64,000 nt of DNA from Bradyrhizobium sp. CCBAU 53421 (GTDB lineage: Bacteria > Pseudomonadota > Alphaproteobacteria > Rhizobiales > Xanthobacteraceae): NCBI RefSeq assembly GCF_015291625.1, contig NZ_CP030047.1, positions 7,068,001 through 7,132,000 of the forward strand. The letters run 5' to 3'. How positions within the stretch are numbered: position 1 is the stretch's first letter; each line of letters opens with the position of its first letter. The notes beneath the pieces are model-generated. The model searched no databases, was not told where the DNA came from, and saw only the letters and a list, made by a program, of their open reading frames with translations. Positions 27,671-38,298 of this stretch are shown here, piece by piece. The position numbers were made by a program, and so were the translations under genes.

Positions 27671-28198
27671 CTAACGCCTCGGTACGGTGAATTCGCCGTT
27701 TACGTAGACCAGCGGCTCGCGATCGAGGTTGGTTGTTTGGGCAACAACCCCGCCGACGAAGATCGTATGGCTGCCGGCATCGTACGAAGCGGACACGCGA
27801 CAGTCGAAGCTGCAAATTGCCTCGATGAGGCTCGGCGCACCTGTCGTGAGTTGACGCCACAAATCGTCAGCAAAGCGTATGTCGCCCTTGCTTCCGTCCT
27901 GCCCCGCAAACTTTCTTGCCAGCTCAGCGTGATCCGCCGTGAGAATGTTCCAGCAGAATGATCCGCTCTGCTTTATTGTGTCGTGGCCGCCGGCGGACTT
28001 GTTGACGCAAACGAGCACGCTCGATGGTTCGGTTGACACTGAGCACCCGGCCGTCAACGTCAAACCGTGCCTGCCCGGTCGCACGCCCGTCGTCACGATA
28101 GATACCGCACCGGGCACGTTGCGCATTGCGCTTCGGAATTCCACGCTGCTGAACACCGGGGATGGTTGGTTTGGCATCGGTGACACTCGGAAGTTCAT
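27671..28198 (-). CDS. flavin reductase-like domain protein (FMN reductase component)
   Basis: A 175-residue protein of the HpaC/RutF flavin reductase family, which makes reduced FMN from NAD(P)H for a partner monooxygenase. RSAMRNVPGAVSIVTTG at about 22-38 and GLTLTAGCSVSTEPSSVLVCVNKSA at about 45-69 form the flavin-binding half; the C-terminal EPLVYVNGEF matches the family end. The ATG at 28198 is preferred; a TTG at 28216 would extend it. It is the natural partner of the luciferase-like monooxygenase on the same strand. Confidence 0.85.
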   Translation of the reverse strand: MNFRVSPMPNQPSPVFSSVEFRSAMRNVPGAVSIVTTGVRPGRHGLTLTAGCSVSTEPSSVLVCVNKSAGGHDTIKQSGSFCWNILTADHAELARKFAGQDGSKGDIRFADDLWRQLTTGAPSLIEAICSFDCRVSASYDAGSHTIFVGGVVAQTTNLDREPLVYVNGEFTVPRR

Positions 28199-28243
28199 GG
28201 TGATAGGTTCCCGCAAATACTCAGACCGAATGTCCGGAGCCGG

Positions 28244-28603
28244 CTAGCCGCCCTGCTTGTTCGACGCCTGAAAGAGCTGGATCGTGTTGTTTTGCGGATC
28301 CTTCAACCAGGCCACACGGCCATGCGCCCCCATGTCCCGCACTTCGCCGAAGATCTCGGCTCCCAGGGCGCGAGCCCGATCGAGCGCCAGCTCCAGATCC
28401 TCCACTTCAAATACGACGACCGCGTTCCGAGCCCCTTCGGAGGCCGACTCTCCCGGGCCTGCGATGCAGAAGGCCGCCTTCTCTCCGGCGAATTGAACCC
28501 ATTTGGCGCCGTCGGCGAAGCGGATCGTCAGTCCAAGCGCTTCATAGAAGCCGGCTAACGCTTCAGGTTCCTGAGCGGTAAGATAGATGTGCTTGAGCTT
28601 CAT
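28244..28603 (-). CDS. VOC (glyoxalase/bleomycin resistance) family protein
   Basis: A 119-residue single-domain protein of the vicinal oxygen chelate superfamily. It shows MKLKHIYLTAQEPEALAGFY at the N-terminus and GRVAWLKDPQNNTIQLFQ near the end, the repeat of beta-alpha-beta-beta-beta units with a metal-ligand glutamate replaced by Gln in TIQLF. The family includes glyoxalases, dioxygenases and epimerases. It stands 45 bases before the flavin reductase gene on the same strand, so it probably belongs to the same catabolic programme. Reaction unknown. Confidence 0.8.
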   Translation of the reverse strand: MKLKHIYLTAQEPEALAGFYEALGLTIRFADGAKWVQFAGEKAAFCIAGPGESASEGARNAVVVFEVEDLELALDRARALGAEIFGEVRDMGAHGRVAWLKDPQNNTIQLFQASNKQGG

Positions 28604-29192
28604 CCTTTGCTTTCAATTCCGAGCGCACCGTCAATCCATGACCTCCGGCCACGATTGTCTGATGATACTTGCGCCGCCCGGCCGGCATTAATGTTCGAAG
28701 TTTTCACCGCGCGCATCGCCAATCAGCATATTGTGCTGCAGGCTATCCGGGCCGGCTTGTTGAACTTCCAGTGCATGCGACGACGAGAGACGATTCATGG
28801 CGGCATTCGACACCCTGCCGCTTTCCCGGCAGAGCGTTCGGGCGCGTATCATCGCTTGCGCCGATTGCGATTTGCCTAGCGCTGATCCGTTGATCATCCA
28901 TGTGAACCCGCTGCCGCTGAGCACCTTGCGCAGCTCGCGAGCTATCCGATGACCGAATTTTCCCTTATTGGACCCTGCCGGCGCATTCGCGCGTCTGCGA
29001 ACAAGCTCGATTCTTGAGCCGTCGCATGGCGCATGAACAAGGCTTTCAGGATGCTCGGGTCATCGTGTCGTGGAACTACGCTTCGCGTTGATGTGGCGCC
29101 GGCTGAAAGCCAGATGCCGGCGCAAAATCGGTCGACCTTGGGTTAACCGAGATATCCTTACGGTAGAATGCGAAGATCGCGATCCCTGATTG
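28604..29192. other. intergenic region between the catabolic block and pccA
   Basis: About 590 bases without a gene I can support. Minus-strand frame 28688-28924 and overlapping plus-strand frames have no recognisable content. A perfect eight-base stem GCGCCGGC/GCCGGCGC at 29096-29123 lies 70 bases after pccA and may help end its transcript, though no U run follows on the minus strand. Base composition changes from mixed to very GC-rich codons on entering pccA. Confidence 0.45.
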
Positions 29193-31208
<2,016 letters not shown>

Positions 31209-31215
31209 GCTTTGA

Positions 31216-32748
31216 TCACAATGGCAGATTGTCGTGCTTCTTCGCGGGGATCTCGACCTTCTTATCCCTGAGCATCGCCAGCGCCCGCGCGATCCGCCGC
31301 CTTGTCGAGTGCGGCATGATGACGTCGTCGATGTAGCCGCGCTCGGCGGCGATGAAGGGCGACAGGAAGCGGTCTTCGTATTCCTTGGTTCTTGCCGCGA
31401 TCTTGTCGGGGTCGCCGATGTCAGAGCGGAAGATGATCTCCACCGCGCCCTTGGCGCCCATCACCGCGATCTGCGCGGTCGGCCAGGCGTAATTCATGTC
31501 GGCGCCGATTTCCTTCGACGCCATCACGTCGAAGGCGCCGCCATAGGCCTTGCGGGTGATGATGGTGACGAGCGGCACCGTACACTGCGAATAGGCGAAC
31601 AAGAGCTTGGCGCCGTGCTTGATCAGGCCGCCATATTCTTGGCTCGTGCCCGGCAGGAAGCCCGGCACGTCGACAAAGGTAACGATCGGGATGTTGAAGG
31701 CGTCGCAAAACCGCACGAAGCGCGCGGCCTTGCGTGACGCGTCGCTGTCGAGCACGCCGGCCAGCACCATCGGCTGGTTGGCGACGAATCCGACGGTGCG
31801 GCCGGCGATGCGGCCGAAGCCGGTGACGATGTTTTTCGCGAAGGTCTCCGAGATCTCGAAGAAGTCGCCCTCGTCGACCACCTTCAGGATCAGCTCCTTC
31901 ATGTCGTAGGGCTTGTTCGGATTGTCGGGGATCAGCGTGTCCAAGGACATATCGACCCGGCCGATATCGTCGAAGCTCGGCCATTCCGGCACGCCGTCGG
32001 TGTTGTTCGACGGCAGGAAGTCGATCAGCCGGCGCATCTGCAACAGCGCATCGACGTCGTTCTCGAAGGCGCCGTCGGCGATCGAGGACCGCGTCGCGTG
32101 CACCGAGGCGCCGCCGAGTTCCTCCGCCGTCACCACCTCGTTGGTGACGGTCTTCACCACGTCGGGACCAGTGACGAACATGTAGCTGGTGTTCTTCACC
32201 ATGAAGATGAAGTCGGTCATCGCAGGCGAATAGACGTCGCCGCCGGCGCACGGCCCCATGATGACGGAGATCTGCGGGATCACGCCCGAGGCCTGCACGT
32301 TGCGGCGAAACACGTAGGAATAACCCGCAAGCGCCGCGACGCCTTCCTGGATGCGCGCGCCGCCGGCGTCATAGAGGCCGATGATCGGCGCCCTCGCCTT
32401 CATCGCCATGTCTTGCAACTTGGTGATCTTCAACGCATGGGTTTCCGACAGCGAGCCGCCGAACACCGTAAAGTCCTTGGCAAAGACAAAAGTCTTGCGG
32501 CCGTTGACCGTGCCCCAGCCGGTGACGACGCCGTCGCCGGGGATCCTGGTCTTCTCCATGCCGAACTCGATCGAGCGGTGCTCGACGAACATGTCGAATT
32601 CCTCGAACGAGCCCTTGTCGAGCAGGAGCTCGATCCGCTCGCGGGCGGTGAGCTTGCCGCGGGCGTGCTGCGCCTCGATGCGCTTTTCGCCGCCGCCCAG
32701 CTTGGCGCCGGCGCGACGTTCTTCAAGAGCTTCAATTGTGGAGATCAC
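31216..32748 (-). CDS. pccB: propionyl-CoA carboxylase beta subunit (carboxyltransferase)
   Basis: A 510-residue carboxyltransferase of the crotonase superfamily, transferring carboxyl from biotin to propionyl-Co[21 protein letters not shown] (about 115-134), [21 protein letters not shown] and, in the C-terminal half, [25 protein letters not shown] are characteristic. Length matches PccB. The start is a GTG at 32748 preceded by a G-rich binding site; the upstream extension is a shadow. It is divergent from pccR and probably repressed or activated through the TTGCAAA-type sites. Confidence 0.92.
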   Translation of the reverse strand: MISTIEALEERRAGAKLGGGEKRIEAQHARGKLTARERIELLLDKGSFEEFDMFVEHRSIEFGMEKTRIPGDGVVTGWGTVNGRKTFVFAKDFTVFGGSLSETHALKITKLQDMAMKARAPIIGLYDAGGARIQEGVAALAGYSYVFRRNVQASGVIPQISVIMGPCAGGDVYSPAMTDFIFMVKNTSYMFVTGPDVVKTVTNEVVTAEELGGASVHATRSSIADGAFENDVDALLQMRRLIDFLPSNNTDGVPEWPSFDDIGRVDMSLDTLIPDNPNKPYDMKELILKVVDEGDFFEISETFAKNIVTGFGRIAGRTVGFVANQPMVLAGVLDSDASRKAARFVRFCDAFNIPIVTFVDVPGFLPGTSQEYGGLIKHGAKLLFAYSQCTVPLVTIITRKAYGGAFDVMASKEIGADMNYAWPTAQIAVMGAKGAVEIIFRSDIGDPDKIAARTKEYEDRFLSPFIAAERGYIDDVIMPHSTRRRIARALAMLRDKKVEIPAKKHDNLPL

Positions 32749-32833
32749 ACAACACCCCCCGGTGGGTCCGCGAGCAGGTCTCACAGCGCCATATACAAGC
32801 GATCCGAGACCTGAGAAGGCTTGAAGACGCACA

Positions 32834-32881
32834 TTTGCACATGCTACAGAATTGCAAACAGCAAATTGCGAAGTTGCAAAT
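32834..32881. promoter_or_regulatory. probable PccR/ScfR operator (TTGCAAA-type boxes)
   Basis: Between pccB and pccR are several copies of a TTTGCAA/TTGCAAA-like word: ATTTGCAC at 32833-32840, TTGCAAA at 32852-32858, its reverse-like CAAATTGC at 32862-32869, and TTGCAAA at 32874-32880. PccR of Rhodobacter sphaeroides is reported to bind paired TTTGCAAA-like motifs, so these are likely its sites. The last box touches the pccR ATG, which suggests autoregulation. Confidence 0.65.
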
Positions 32882-34286
32882 GGCAGGGAAGCTCTATATC
32901 GGTCGCAGGTTCCGCGAGGTAAGGGAGAGCAAAATGCTCACCCAGGCGGCGTTCGCGGAGCGGCTGGGAATCTCGCTCAGTTACCTGAACCAGATCGAGA
33001 ACAATCAGCGGCCGGTCTCGGCCTCCGTACTGGTGCTGCTCGCCGAAAAATTTCAGGTCGACCTGAGCTCTTTGTCGCTCAACGACAGCGACAAGGTCAT
33101 TTCGATGCTGGCCGAGTCGTTGGCTGATCCGATCTTCGCCTCTTACGCGCCCAGCATACAAGAATTAAAGCTAGTCGTTCAGAACGCTCCCGGTTTTGCT
33201 CAAGCGCTCCTGAACGCGCATCAGGCATATCGGCGCAACAGCGAACAGCTCGCCAGCCTGGATGGCCGGATCGCCAACCTGGCGGGAGAACCGACGGCTT
33301 ATGAGGAAGTTCGCGATTTCTTTCACCTGGTCGACAATTACGTCCATGAGTTGGATACCGCGGCCGAGGCTCTTGCCGACCGGCTGAATATTCCCGACAG
33401 CAACGCGACAACGGCGTTGATCAGCTACCTGGGATCGAAACATGGCGTGCAGATTCGCCAGAGCGGTCCGAACGAGACTTCATTGCGGCAATTCGATCGC
33501 GCATCGCGCACGCTGTTTCTGAGCCAATATCTGCCGACACCAACCCGGACCTTCCAGATTGCCCTGCAAATCGCGGCTCTTGAAGAAGAAGAACGGATTG
33601 GTCAGATTGCAGATAAAGCGACATTTCGATCAGTCGATGCACGAAACGTGTGCGCGGCCGGATTGCGAAACTATTTTGCGGGCGCTCTCGTTCTACCGTA
33701 CCAACGATTCCTGCAATCCGCTCGAGAGCTGCGGCACGATCTCGAATTGCTCGCGACCAGGTTCGGCGCAAGCCTGGAGCAGGTTGCTCATCGCCTGTCT
33801 ACGCTTCAACGGCAAGGCTCGAAGGGTGTGCCCGTTTTCTTCGCCCGATTGGACCGCGCCGGAAACATCACCAAACGCCACAGCGCGGCAAAACTGCAAT
33901 TTGCACGATACGGAGCCGCCTGCCCGCTCTGGAATGCGCACCAGGCATTCGAGGCCCCAAGCCAAATCATTCGGCAACTCGCCGAGACACCGGACGGCAT
34001 CCGATTTCTTTGCATCGCAACCGAACTTTCGAAAGGCCGGGGCGGCTTCGGCTCTCCTCGTCCGCGCTATGCCATCGCGCTGGGATGCGAGGTCTCCTAT
34101 GCAAAAGATTTCGTGTATGCAGACGGGCTCGACCTCACAAGCAAAGGCAATTACGATCCGATCGGAATTTCTTGTCGAATCTGCGAGCGGACCAACTGTT
34201 CTCAACGCGCGATCCCGCCGCTCAAGAGCAGATTGAGAATAGACCGCGATCGCAGGGACATACTGCCCTACCAATTACCCGGCTAG
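32880..34286 (+). CDS. pccR: short-chain fatty acyl-CoA regulator (PccR/ScfR/RamB family)
   Basis: A 468-residue regulator. An XRE-type helix-turn-helix occupies residues 8-62 ([29 protein letters not shown] split across it), followed by an IrrE/ImmA-like peptidase-fold domain and a C-terminal cysteine cluster in [20 protein letters not shown]. This is the ScfR architecture; its members sense propionyl-, acetyl- or related CoA. The start [12 protein letters not shown] at 32880 fits the family N-terminus. It is divergent from pccB, as in other propionate-assimilating alphaproteobacteria. The zinc-protease HExxH is not evident, consistent with a sensing rather than catalytic domain. Confidence 0.88.
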   Translation: MAGKLYIGRRFREVRESKMLTQAAFAERLGISLSYLNQIENNQRPVSASVLVLLAEKFQVDLSSLSLNDSDKVISMLAESLADPIFASYAPSIQELKLVVQNAPGFAQALLNAHQAYRRNSEQLASLDGRIANLAGEPTAYEEVRDFFHLVDNYVHELDTAAEALADRLNIPDSNATTALISYLGSKHGVQIRQSGPNETSLRQFDRASRTLFLSQYLPTPTRTFQIALQIAALEEEERIGQIADKATFRSVDARNVCAAGLRNYFAGALVLPYQRFLQSARELRHDLELLATRFGASLEQVAHRLSTLQRQGSKGVPVFFARLDRAGNITKRHSAAKLQFARYGAACPLWNAHQAFEAPSQIIRQLAETPDGIRFLCIATELSKGRGGFGSPRPRYAIALGCEVSYAKDFVYADGLDLTSKGNYDPIGISCRICERTNCSQRAIPPLKSRLRIDRDRRDILPYQLPG

Positions 34287-34595
34287 GCCCGTCGACGGCA
34301 AAGCTGCGGCCCCAATGATCGCGCGCTTGGGCACAGGTTCAGTTCCCGCGACCAAATCAGTGCACAGATTGCAATCGCGTTTGCTCATCACGACGGCAGC
34401 AGGCACCGGCGCGCAAGCCACATGTTCGGGCGGCAAGATCAGATTGACCGTTTTTCGATACAAGTCGTCATTTTATCGAAATTCTACATGCCCGGGCGAG
34501 GGATAGCATTTGTTTCATCGAGATGTCACCACGCGAAATAACGCAAGGGGCCGGGCCTCGATGGGACGACGAATGCTTGCCCATGGGAGAACGAA
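34287..34595. other. intergenic region between pccR and the Lrp gene
   Basis: About 310 bases. The stretch 34440-34520 is clearly richer in A and T than its surroundings and contains GATACAAGTCGTCATTTTAT-like sequence, the probable promoter of the Lrp gene. No gene is supported. Confidence 0.4.
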
Positions 34596-35231
34596 ATGAC
34601 GACGACGGCTTTGGACAGGATCGACATAAAGATCTTGAATGAACTGCAGCAGAACGCAAGTTTGACCAACGTTGAACTCGCTTCCCGCGTCAATCTCTCA
34701 CCGTCTCCGTGTCTCGCTCGAGTTCGAACGCTTGAAAAACTCGGGGTCATTGACCGGCGAATTGCGGTGCTGGATCCCGCAGTTCTCGGCATCGGCGTTA
34801 CGGCATTCATACAAGTAAGGCTTGAAAGGCAGGCCCAGCCGTCACTCGATAGCTTTACGCGTTCAATCGATCGCCTTGGCGAGGTGATGGAATGCTACCT
34901 GATGACCGGGGACAACGATTATCTTCTCCGCGTTATGGTGTCTGATATCGAGGCTCTTGAGGATCTCATCGTGAACAAGCTCTCCCGCATAACCGGCGTT
35001 TCGAGCATCCGCTCAAACCTGGCTCTGAAGCGGATATCTCACAAGACGGTGCTCCCTATCGACACGAACCGACCAGTTCAGGTCAAGCCGTGCAGCTCTT
35101 CCAGGCGCCCCGACAGGCCCGCCAAACCGCAATACGGCGCCTCGCCCCAGGCGCGGATCGATGGCGGCATGAATCTAGAGACTTCGCGGATTTTGCGGGG
35201 TGACGGCCAGCACCCCTCAAGCCTCCCTTAG
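34596..35231 (+). CDS. Lrp/AsnC-family transcriptional regulator
   Basis: A 211-residue protein. The helix-turn-helix lies at residues 5-62 (LDRIDIKILNELQQNASLTN) and the RAM ligand domain at about 68-150 (EVMECYLMTGDNDYLLRVMV). Normal members end near residue 155; here HKTVLPID is followed by about 50 extra residues rich in Pro, Ser and Arg without predicted structure. The extension probably results from loss of the original stop. The target is unknown; many such regulators control an adjacent amino-acid gene, but the next gene here is mobile-element debris. Confidence 0.85.
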   Translation: MTTTALDRIDIKILNELQQNASLTNVELASRVNLSPSPCLARVRTLEKLGVIDRRIAVLDPAVLGIGVTAFIQVRLERQAQPSLDSFTRSIDRLGEVMECYLMTGDNDYLLRVMVSDIEALEDLIVNKLSRITGVSSIRSNLALKRISHKTVLPIDTNRPVQVKPCSSSRRPDRPAKPQYGASPQARIDGGMNLETSRILRGDGQHPSSLP

Positions 35232-35408
35232 ACAACGGCGCACAGCAGAACCGTCTCGAGCTTGCGCTCGTCGTTCGTGCTTTGCGCTCCAACGCACAAA
35301 GATCGAGTGCCGTTCCGTGTTCGACCGTGCGCGCGCGAAACGCGACGGTCAAAAACTGGCCGTCTGACAAAGGCTCCCGCGTGAGGTGCGGGAGCCCAGG
35401 ACCGACAG

Positions 35409-35732
35409 CTAGTCTCCCGGATTCCAGATCAGGAAGAACCCGTTGTCATCGCCCAAACCGACGGCTCGGCCAAGGTTGGCGTAGAGCTTGCGGGACCCAA
35501 GTTCAGGTGCCGCGAGTGACAGGCTGACGTAGTCCTTGCCGCTGCTCTCGCCGCGCCGGATCCAACCGGCTCCGATCTCGACTCCCTGGGCGATGATGCG
35601 GAAATCTGGCTGGGTGTCGGCCGACTTGCCGCGGTTGGGGACGATGTCGATGTGGGCACGGATGGACAAGGTCTTGAGCTCGCCCCTGAAGCCGCCGCTG
35701 TCCGTGCGGGTAACGAATCCGATTGCAGTCAT
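35409..35732 (-). CDS. DUF736 family protein
   Basis: A 107-residue protein of the DUF736 family: IGFVTRTDSGGFRGELKTLSI at the N-terminus, and ASIEIG-like and KLYANLGRAVG segments. DUF736 genes are common in integrative conjugative elements and plasmids of alphaproteobacteria, near transfer genes. AAGGAG precedes the ATG. No transfer genes remain nearby, so it is probably a leftover of an element whose integrase remnant is at 36.7-38.0 kb. Molecular function unknown. Confidence 0.85.
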   Translation of the reverse strand: MTAIGFVTRTDSGGFRGELKTLSIRAHIDIVPNRGKSADTQPDFRIIAQGVEIGAGWIRRGESSGKDYVSLSLAAPELGSRKLYANLGRAVGLGDDNGFFLIWNPGD

Positions 35733-36240
35733 GGTCTGTCTCCTTCGCTGCCGCAGGGTCGATCTCCTGCGATTGCGAGACCGTCATGGCGGCTGGAACG
35801 CAGCCGAACCCTTGGGGCGAAGCACAGCGGCGCACCCGAGCTCGCGCCTTTTTTGCAGCGAAGCGGCCGCGAGGAGCCGGTTTGCCGGCAGGGAAAAAAG
35901 GAAGCGTGCGAGGGTTTCGGACGGCGCGACGGCTGCCATAGGTCGTGCGCCCCAAGCATGGAATCGTCCCACTGAGTAGACGAAGCACAGACCCTTGCAG
36001 CTGGGACGGCTCTCCTCGGAGATCGGCGCGATGCGCCAGTTCAAGGCCAAGGAGTTACGACAATCGTGGAAACAACGGCCAAGAGCGCAAGTCGAAATGC
36101 ATCTGCCCTTCAATACTACCATCCAGGGCGTTGTGACCCGCAAATGGCACAGGGCGCGCGCAACGTTGCACAAGGCAATTTCGATATGTCAGCGATGCGA
36201 TAACGCGAAAATGATCGACTTGACGTAACTGCGACCAGTC
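35733..36240. other. region between DUF736 and the integrase module
   Basis: Several overlapping frames on both strands, none with a good binding site or recognisable protein. Probably decayed mobile-element DNA. A possible plus-strand frame (36031-36228, starting MRQFKAKEL) is too weak to annotate. Confidence 0.35.
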
Positions 36241-36438
36241 TTATCGAGATGACGCAAGCAGTCCGACTTGGGCGGCAGATGCGGCAACTTTGCCTGGCTT
36301 GTAGTTGAACAAGCCGCGCTCGCGGTGTTCGATGGCGACCAACGGTCCCGCTCGAACCAACACGTCCGCGTAACCTGCAGTGGTCAGGCACCTGACGTCG
36401 CCGATCGGCAGCTGACTCCAATGCTGGTGTTTTGAGTC
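36241..36438 (-). pseudogene. protein-like fragment without a start codon
   Basis: A minus-strand frame that ends with TAA at 36241-36243 reads naturally for about 60 residues (GYADVLVRAGPLVAIEHRER, then GLFNYKPGKVAASAAQVGLL) but has no ATG or GTG before an upstream stop. It looks like the 3' end of a small gene that lost its beginning. Family not recognised. Confidence 0.3.
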
Positions 36439-36444
36439 ATTACA

Positions 36445-36675
36445 ATGCGACGCTCTGTCATCATTCCGACCGGTTCATGGCCGCGCCGTATGCCAGCTGC
36501 AATTGCAGCAGGATATTGCGGTGAGACTACAGTCGACGCATTTCTCAAACGAGTCGGCATCGAGTATCCTCAGCCACGGATCAAGGAAGGAAAACGCCAG
36601 CTGTGGTTGAGAGACGATCTGGACCGGGCGATAGCCCCGGACCTCATACCCGGCGACCTCGCCGAGGATTTGTGA
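36445..36675 (+). CDS. excisionase/AlpA-like helix-turn-helix protein
   Basis: A 76-residue protein with GSWPRRMPAAIAAGYCGETTVDAFLKRVG followed by PRIKEGKRQLWLRDDLDRAI. This is the MerR/AlpA-like winged helix pattern in which a final xxWxxxDLD segment closes the domain. Such small proteins typically precede tyrosine recombinases as excisionases or directionality factors. Its stop overlaps a GTG that can start the integrase (GTGA), indicating an original operon. Confidence 0.65.
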   Translation: MRRSVIIPTGSWPRRMPAAIAAGYCGETTVDAFLKRVGIEYPQPRIKEGKRQLWLRDDLDRAIAPDLIPGDLAEDL

Positions 36676-37987
36676 GCGTGAAACTACCTCGTCACGTTAT
36701 CACGAAGGTGCTGGCGAGCAGTCGGACGGCGTTCTACTACAATGTCCCGACACGCTATCGGAAAATGGGCTGCCCCGTGCCGAATGAGCCTTTGGGCGCT
36801 GACTATGCCAAGGCATGCGGGGAAGGCGGCCGGGCCGAAACGTTGAACGGCCTGTTCGATGAATAGATGGATGTCCGCAAGGGGCTTCCGGTCTCGAGCG
36901 AGACAGTGCCGGGGATCGGTACGATCGACTGGCTCTTCAGGGAGTATCGACAGAGCCGAGCATACCTGGAGAAGGTCAAGCCGCGCCCGCGCCGAAACTA
37001 CGAATGGAACATGCGCGAGATCTGCGACACGCTGACCAAGCGCGGTGATCGCGTCGGCGGCCGGCCGATCAAATCAGTGACGCCACTAAGCGCCGACAAG
37101 TTGTATGACACGTTCGTCAAGGGTGGGAAGGGCAACCGGCTCAGAACCGCCGAGAAGCTTGTCGTGCTCTGCCGAAAGGCATGGCGTGTCGTTCACCGCC
37201 TGCACCCTGCCGACTTTCCAAAGGACGTTCCTAATCCCTGGTTGGGCGTCACCATGGCGACCCGGGTCAAACTTGTGAAGCACGCCGTCACGCGCGAGCA
37301 GGTCTACGCGTTCGCGCACGGTTGCGTGGAGCGCGGCGAGCCTGAATGTGCCGCAGCGGCGGTCATCTGTTTCGAGTGGCTGCAGCGCCCGGAAAACGTC
37401 ATTGCCGGCCATATCAAATGGAGCGGGTACCGAACCGGGCCCAAGCCGACCATTCGGATTGAACACCACAAGACCGGTGCCGTGATCGACCATCCCCTGG
37501 AGGAGCGGTTGGCCACCGGTGAGGTCGTCAAGTTCTACGAGGAGGCTGAGGGGGTATTGGCTAAGCTGGCCCGCCGTGGCGTTCCGATGATCCTTCGGGA
37601 GATTGTCCCCAGGCGCCGTCGGGATTTGGAAGAAGAGCAAAAGTCCGTCTCGAAGCCCTACTCGTTCTCTGGCATGCAAAGATCGTCCAGCGGATGAGGA
37701 AGGACATCGGGCTGCCCAAGGAGTTCACCCTGGACGCCTGCCGACACGGCGGGATGACCGAGCTCGAGGAGGCGGAACTGACTGAGGGACAGGGTCGCGC
37801 CCTGTCCGCGCACCGTACCCGGGAGAGCTATGCCGGGTACGCCAAACGGACCGAAGCCCGCATGCTGTCCGCGACTCGCAAGCGGCATGCGCACTTGCTT
37901 GCGAACCAAATGGCAACAGACGTTCAGAATGCGACCGCGGACGGCGTTCAGAACACAGAACAAGAACCATCAAAATCCGCCTTATAA
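36672..37987 (+). pseudogene. tyrosine recombinase (phage-type integrase), two lesions
   Basis: A site-specific recombinase of about 430 residues, now in three pieces. The first piece (36672-36866) ends in TAG where the reading FDE-W-MDVRKGLP is expected, a TGG-to-TAG change. The second (36867-37680) contains the core-binding domain and the first catalytic arginine region (FEWLQRPENVIAGHIKW). A one-base loss in the A run at 37678-37680 then shifts the frame. The last piece (to 37987) has the box II RHGGMTE, HRTRESYAGYAKRT with the tyrosine, and a natural end. It sits 14 bases from the 3' end of tRNA-Gln, the usual arrangement for an integrase beside its att site. Recombination activity is probably lost. 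Confidence 0.85.
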
Positions 37988-38001
37988 TCAAAGCGTTAAG
38001 A

Positions 38002-38076
38002 TGGCTGGGGCGGGAGGGATCGAACCTCCGAATGGCGGAATCAAAATCCGCTGCCTTACCGCTTGGCTACGCCCCA
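38002..38076 (-). tRNA. tRNA-Gln (anticodon TTG)
   Basis: Read on the minus strand from 38076: acceptor stem TGGGGCG pairs with CGCCCCA, followed by discriminator G and an encoded CCA (38004-38002). The anticodon arm is GCGGA-TTTTGAT-TCCGC with anticodon TTG. The T arm GGAGG-TTCGATC-CCTCC is standard. It decodes CAA and possibly CAG. Its 3' end faces the broken integrase, making it the probable integration target. Confidence 0.95.
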
Positions 38077-38298
38077 ACGTGCCGATTGAAGGCCACGCCG
38101 GTCTATAGGGTGAGTCCCGCCATTTCAACAGGGCGGCGATCGAAAAGGCACGAAAGCCGCAGGATGATGAAGGTGACATTATAATAACAGGGGACGCCAC
38201 GGTGGCCGAAACAGACCGCGCGATGACCGCTCGGACAGTTGAGAGGCCGCCGGTTTCATGGGATGACAACCGGCAAACGCCTCGTCGGGAGTAACGCC

